The translations under genes were made by a program, and so were the position numbers. Positions 5,581 through 8,782 of a DNA stretch of 8,782 bases are shown here, piece by piece. This DNA is from Nanobdellota archaeon. Lineage in GTDB: Archaea; Nanobdellota; Nanobdellia; SCGC-AAA011-G17; JAFCDX01. The notes below the pieces were generated by a model, which saw nothing but the letters and a program-made list of their open reading frames with translations, searched no databases and was not told the DNA's origin. Where the stretch lies: contig JAHIVQ010000029.1 in the NCBI GenBank assembly GCA_018816585.1, positions 1 through 8,782 on the forward strand, given 5' to 3'. The stretch's first letter is position 1; the number at the start of each line of letters is the position of its first letter.

Positions 5581-6443
5581 AAGATAAAAACTAAGAATAA
5601 ATTTCCGTATATCAAGGTTATTACAAAGCCTATCAAAAAGGCAGGGACAAATGGCAATCCATCTTTAACTAAAACCTTTTTTATCCTATATTTCTTTAAT
5701 ATGTTTATATCTTTCTCTGTAACACCTAATAATTTTTGTTTATAAATTATTTTATTTTTTGATTTTACATTTCCAACAACCCAATCTCCTTCAACAAGTT
5801 TGTTTACATCAAACATTTTGTACATTGAACTATTTTCAACAGATTTTATAAAAATATAAGATAATATTATTATCCAAACAAGCAGGAAAAGAGGCAACAT
5901 AATAATAAATATTCCTAAAAAATATGAAACAATAATTAAAATTATATTTATTATTAATACAAGAAATAGGCTGGATTTATATTTTCTAAATAAACTGGAA
6001 AATTCTTTAATGAATTTATTTCTATTCTTTATTGCAAGAAGTATAGACATAAATAATCCATAAAGACCTCCAATAATAAGTATATTCAAAAGAAGAATGA
6101 ATAAAAATGGAAGATTAAGATTTGGGTTAAAATAACTTAATAATTTTTCTGGATATCTTGGAAGTAATGTACATAAACCAATAAGTAGTTTTGTATCACC
6201 CCCACCCCATTGTCTAGAATAATACATTAAACTACCGAATAAAAATGAAATTAATAAACCAGAAAGAGAGTAAATAATATAATTAAACTCACTTGATACT
6301 AAAGAATATAATAAATTACTAAATAAAGCAATAGCAATAAGACTAAAACTAAGCCAGTCAGGAACCTCTTTTGTTTTTATATCAAATATTGTTGCAATTA
6401 TTAAGTATACTAAGGCAATCAATATCAAAAAATAATCTATCAT
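5577..6443 (-). CDS. Archaeal A24-family prepilin/preflagellin peptidase
   Basis: A 288-residue multi-spanning membrane aspartic protease that cuts class III signal peptides of archaeal pilins and archaellins at the cytoplasmic face. The two catalytic aspartates are visible: D21 in FDIKTKEVPDW and D83 in the GGGDTKLL motif (GxGD signature). Hydrophobic segments lie at about 3-20, 31-50, 56-74, 111-137, 158-178, 179-199 and 265-286. Residues 201-262 form a soluble insertion (VEGDWVVG, ILKKYRIKKVLVKDG) leading to PFVPAFLIGF, matching the archaeal A24 C-terminal domain; this explains the length above a minimal FlaK-type enzyme of about 230 residues. The gene is divergent from the reductase gene across a shared TATA box. 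A likely substrate lies about 1.2 kb away (7601-8767). Confidence 0.93.
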   Translation of the reverse strand: MIDYFLILIALVYLIIATIFDIKTKEVPDWLSFSLIAIALFSNLLYSLVSSEFNYIIYSLSGLLISFLFGSLMYYSRQWGGGDTKLLIGLCTLLPRYPEKLLSYFNPNLNLPFLFILLLNILIIGGLYGLFMSILLAIKNRNKFIKEFSSLFRKYKSSLFLVLIINIILIIVSYFLGIFIIMLPLFLLVWIIILSYIFIKSVENSSMYKMFDVNKLVEGDWVVGNVKSKNKIIYKQKLLGVTEKDINILKKYRIKKVLVKDGLPFVPAFLIGFVITLIYGNLFLVFIF

Positions 6444-6465
6444 TATATAAAATTAAATAATTACA

Positions 6466-6473
6466 TTTATAAA
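6466..6473. promoter_or_regulatory. Palindromic TATA box shared by divergent prepilin peptidase and reductase genes
   Basis: TTTATAAA lies at the exact middle of the 52-base gap between the two start codons: its axis, 6469.5, is 26.5 bases from the A of the minus-strand ATG (6443) and 26.5 from the plus-strand ATG (6496). On the minus strand it is preceded by AACC, like other promoters in this window. Leaderless divergent transcription from one TATA box is inferred. Confidence 0.6.
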
Positions 6474-6495
6474 GGTTGTCAAAATTTAAAAATTA

Positions 6496-7566
6496 ATGAT
6501 ATCAATTATTGGTGCAGGCCCTATTGGATCTTATACAGCTTATTTACTTGCAAAAGAAAATCAGGAAGTACATTTATTTGAAGACCACCATGAAATTGGA
6601 AAACCTGTACAGTGCACTGGAATTGTTACAAATTCTATAAAAAACATAATACCTATAGAAAGAAAATTTTTAGTTAATAAAATAAATAAAGTAAAAGTTT
6701 TCTCTCCAAACAAAAAAAACATAGAATTTAAATTAAAAAATCCAAATCTGATTATTGACAGAACAAAATTTGACCAGTATCTTGCTGATAAAGCTGAAAA
6801 AGCAGGTGCAAGATTACATACAAATTATAAATTCATTGATTTCAAAAAACCATATGTAATATTCAATGATAGAAAACCATTCAAGACGGATATTTTAATC
6901 GGTGCTGATGGTCCTTTATCAAGAGTTGCAAAAGTATCAGGATTATATGGGAAACGTGAATTTGTTATAGGATTACAGGCAAGAATAAATAGCAGCTTTG
7001 AAAAGAATCTTGTAAAATTTTATCTTAATGAAAATTACTTTGGGTGGGTTGTTCCTGAATCAAGAGACATTGGAAGAGTTGGAATAGCAGCCAAAAGCAA
7101 TGCAAAGGATCATTTTAATTCATTCTTAAAGTTAATCGGGAAAAAATACAAAACCAAAGAATACCAGTCTGGTCTTATGCCGGTTTATGATCCCTCGATA
7201 AATACTTTTAAGGATAATATTTATTTGGTTGGAGATGCGGCAACTATGGTCAAGCCAACAACATATGGAGGGATAGTCCAGGGATTAATGGCTGCTGAGG
7301 AATTATCAAAAGCAATAATAAGTAACTTAGATTACAATTCATTATGGAGAGCGAGAATAGGAAAGGAATTGAGATATGGGTTGATGATAAGAAAAGTTAT
7401 GGATAATTTTTCACAAAAGGATTATAACGAGCTTCTTGAGCTATTAAATAAAAGTAATGTAAAAAGAGTTATATCAAATATAGACAGAGATTTCCCATCA
7501 AAAATCTTATTCAATATTGCATTAAAACAGCCAAAATTGCTGAAATTTATTAAAAATTTGTACTAG
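6496..7566 (+). CDS. Geranylgeranyl reductase family FAD-dependent oxidoreductase
   Basis: A 356-residue flavoprotein. The N-terminal Rossmann motif is G6-x-G8-x-x-G11 with acidic E29 at the end of the second strand for FAD ribose binding. GKPVQCTGIV (35-44) contains C40, matching the conserved cysteine near the flavin in geranylgeranyl reductases. LIGADGPLSRVAK (134-146) and YLVGDAATMVKPTTYGGIVQG (243-263) are the second and third FAD-binding blocks, and YFGWVVP (181-187) corresponds to the substrate-pocket motif. Archaeal members hydrogenate geranylgeranyl chains of diether lipids to give saturated phytanyl membranes; other members act on chlorophyll precursors or quinones, so the exact substrate is inferred. 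It is somewhat shorter than the usual 390-400 residues. The start is set by the TATA box 26.5 bases upstream. The next gene follows 34 bases later with its own TATA box. Confidence 0.9.
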   Translation: MISIIGAGPIGSYTAYLLAKENQEVHLFEDHHEIGKPVQCTGIVTNSIKNIIPIERKFLVNKINKVKVFSPNKKNIEFKLKNPNLIIDRTKFDQYLADKAEKAGARLHTNYKFIDFKKPYVIFNDRKPFKTDILIGADGPLSRVAKVSGLYGKREFVIGLQARINSSFEKNLVKFYLNENYFGWVVPESRDIGRVGIAAKSNAKDHFNSFLKLIGKKYKTKEYQSGLMPVYDPSINTFKDNIYLVGDAATMVKPTTYGGIVQGLMAAEELSKAIISNLDYNSLWRARIGKELRYGLMIRKVMDNFSQKDYNELLELLNKSNVKRVISNIDRDFPSKILFNIALKQPKLLKFIKNLY

Positions 7567-7570
7567 TAAA

Positions 7571-7580
7571 TTTTAAATAT
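7571..7580 (+). promoter_or_regulatory. TATA box for the exported repeat protein
   Basis: TTTTAAATAT sits in the 34-base gap after the reductase gene, centred 25.5 bases before the ATG, so a separate leaderless transcript is predicted. Its position directly after the TAG stop means it may also be read through from the reductase promoter. Confidence 0.5.
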
Positions 7581-7600
7581 AGAGATAGTATCCAATTATT

Positions 7601-8767
7601 ATGAAAAATAAGAGAGCCCAAGAGAGTGGTAGTGCTATTGCTGTTCTTGTACTTTTAATTGCTTTATTTATGTTATTATATGTATTATTATTACCTCCAG
7701 AACAGAGGGAAGATATACTTAATCAGACTATATCTAAAAATGGAGATTCTAATCAAATAAACCCTGTAGTTTTACTATCTGAATCTCCAGGAGAATTATT
7801 CCCAAATAAAGAAGGTAATATAAAACATGATATTTCATCCCTAAATATATTTGTTAAAGATGAACCTCAAACAAATAGATTAGCTAATGCACTTGAAATA
7901 AGCAGAAGTTTATTCAGCAGCAAACCACAGACAGTTACATTCCAAATAGATGATTTGACAAACATAAAATCAGTTATATTATTCTTTTCTGTTGCAAAGG
8001 CAAGCGGTAATCTGCAGATATGGTTAAATGATAATATTGTTCTTGATAAAAAAGTAGAGGGTGTACAAACAATAGAATTACCAACTAATTATTTAAAGAG
8101 AAATAATATTTTAGAGTTAAAAGTTTCAGGTCCAGGGTTGTTATTCTTTACAAAGAACTCTTATGAACTTGAAGATATTGGAATAAAAGAAACATTTGAG
8201 GTAATAAATCCAAAAGAAGAAAGAATATTTACAATATCAGAAACTGAAAAAGCAGGATTGCAAAAGGCAATATTAAAGTACCAAATATACTGTAATGGTC
8301 TTGATAATGGTAATACTGATTTTAAGATACTATTAAATGATAAACAAGTTATATCAAAGATTATATCCTGTATTGGTGGCTCTGAAGAAGTTGAGCTTCC
8401 AAATGAAAACATAAAAGAAGGGACAAACAAGCTTACATTTATTATTGGCGAGGGAGATTTCTTATTAAGCCAGATAAATGTAGAGACAGAATTAAAAGAA
8501 AAATCAAATCCAACTTATCACTTTGATATAAATAATGATGATTATGATAATATAATTAATGGCGGAGCAGATGTTACATTAAGAATTACTGGGGCAAAAA
8601 CCAAAAAAGCAAATCTAATTATTAATGATAAAAAAATATTAATGGATACAAGCGAGGATACATTCTCAAAAGATATAAGGGATTATGTAAATGAAGGGGA
8701 TAATTTTATAAAAATAATTCCAATAAATACTTTTACAATGGATTTATTAGAAGTAAAAATACAATAA
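7601..8767 (+). CDS. Exported or membrane-anchored protein with class III-like signal and three beta-rich modules
   Basis: A 388-residue protein of no named family that I recognise. The N-terminus is a short basic segment with KRAQ at 4-7, then a hydrophobic helix at about 11-32 and LLPPEQRE. Basic residues, Ala-Gln and a helix resemble archaeal class III (pilin-like) signals, cut between A6 and Q7 by a prepilin peptidase; the typical Glu at +5 is not obvious. The rest is extracytoplasmic in character, Asn/Lys/Ile rich. Three similar modules appear at about 109-199, 206-298 and 306-387, each with a strand-turn-strand around an Asn-Asp pair (WLNDNIVLD, LLNDKQVIS, IINDKKILM), then an asparagine-rich turn (LKRNNILELKV, IKEGTNKLTFI, VNEGDNFIKII). 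They look like beta-sandwich domains. A surface or pilus-associated role is inferred. An SD-preceded start follows 11 bases after the stop. Confidence 0.8.
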   Translation: MKNKRAQESGSAIAVLVLLIALFMLLYVLLLPPEQREDILNQTISKNGDSNQINPVVLLSESPGELFPNKEGNIKHDISSLNIFVKDEPQTNRLANALEISRSLFSSKPQTVTFQIDDLTNIKSVILFFSVAKASGNLQIWLNDNIVLDKKVEGVQTIELPTNYLKRNNILELKVSGPGLLFFTKNSYELEDIGIKETFEVINPKEERIFTISETEKAGLQKAILKYQIYCNGLDNGNTDFKILLNDKQVISKIISCIGGSEEVELPNENIKEGTNKLTFIIGEGDFLLSQINVETELKEKSNPTYHFDINNDDYDNIINGGADVTLRITGAKTKKANLIINDKKILMDTSEDTFSKDIRDYVNEGDNFIKIIPINTFTMDLLEVKIQ

Positions 8768-8773
8768 AGAGGT
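8768..8773 (+). promoter_or_regulatory. Shine-Dalgarno sequence for the next gene
   Basis: AGAGGT, immediately after the TAA of the exported protein, contains GAGGT complementary to the archaeal 16S rRNA tail, five bases before an ATG. It is the only strong Shine-Dalgarno sequence in the window, fitting use at internal operon genes while first genes appear leaderless. Confidence 0.6.
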
Positions 8774-8778
8774 AATTA

Positions 8779-8782
8779 ATGG
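8779..8782 (+). CDS. Start of a downstream gene, partial (first codon only)
   Basis: An ATG followed by G at the very end of the window, preceded by AGAGGT at the right distance. It probably forms an operon with the exported protein. Nothing can be said about the product. Confidence 0.45.

Noticed and set aside
8161..8430. 89-codon minus-strand open frame
   Set aside because: It is antisense within the exported repeat protein, with Ser/Ile/Phe-rich composition typical of reverse-strand reading of AT-rich coding DNA.
1..8782. CRISPR array, IS element, riboswitch or multi-gene defence system
   Set aside because: No direct repeats with regular spacing, transposase, cas or known defence genes are seen, and the intergenic gaps are all under 100 bases, leaving no room for a riboswitch.

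Overview
The window is AT-rich, gene-dense archaeal DNA. The evidence is an archaeal-type elongation factor 1-beta preceded by its usual small zinc-ribbon partner, a geranylgeranyl-reductase-family flavoprotein (archaeal lipid saturation), an archaeal A24 prepilin peptidase with a class III-type exported protein nearby, a tRNA-Arg gene that only folds if a short intron is removed, and TATA boxes placed for leaderless transcription. Very low GC, tight packing and the family mix suggest a DPANN archaeon (Woesearchaeota/Pacearchaeota-like). That placement is inference; there is no rRNA marker here.

Layout. 1-239 (minus): 5' part of a YkgJ-type cysteine-cluster protein. 292-2706 (minus): a PurD-like ATP-grasp ligase split by a 348-residue intein with a two-motif LAGLIDADG endonuclease domain. 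2803-3504 (plus): a family 2 glycosyltransferase. 3505-3588 (minus): tRNA-Arg(GCG) with a probable 12-nt intron, abutting the glycosyltransferase stop codon. 3615-4451 (minus): a PHP-domain phosphoesterase. 4502-5580 (plus): a compact operon of a zinc-ribbon protein (too short for routine ORF calling), aEF-1beta and a HIT protein lacking the catalytic histidine. 5577-6443 (minus): prepilin peptidase. 6496-7566 (plus): geranylgeranyl reductase family protein. 7601-8767 (plus): exported protein with a class III-like signal and three similar beta-rich modules. 8779 onward: first codon of another gene with a Shine-Dalgarno sequence. No intergenic stretch exceeds 100 bases.

Genes working together. 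The zinc ribbon and aEF-1beta are translation genes. The prepilin peptidase could process the signal of the 7601-8767 protein. The reductase would act on isoprenoid membrane lipids. The glycosyltransferase, peptidase, reductase and exported protein all concern the cell envelope.

Main points for a second look: the intein in the ATP-grasp active-site loop with a GC-rich patch touching its N-junction; two divergent gene pairs each sharing one palindromic TATA box exactly midway between start codons; the HIT protein with Ile at the nucleophile position; and the very short tRNA intron. No CRISPR, transposon, or clearly new multi-gene system is visible.
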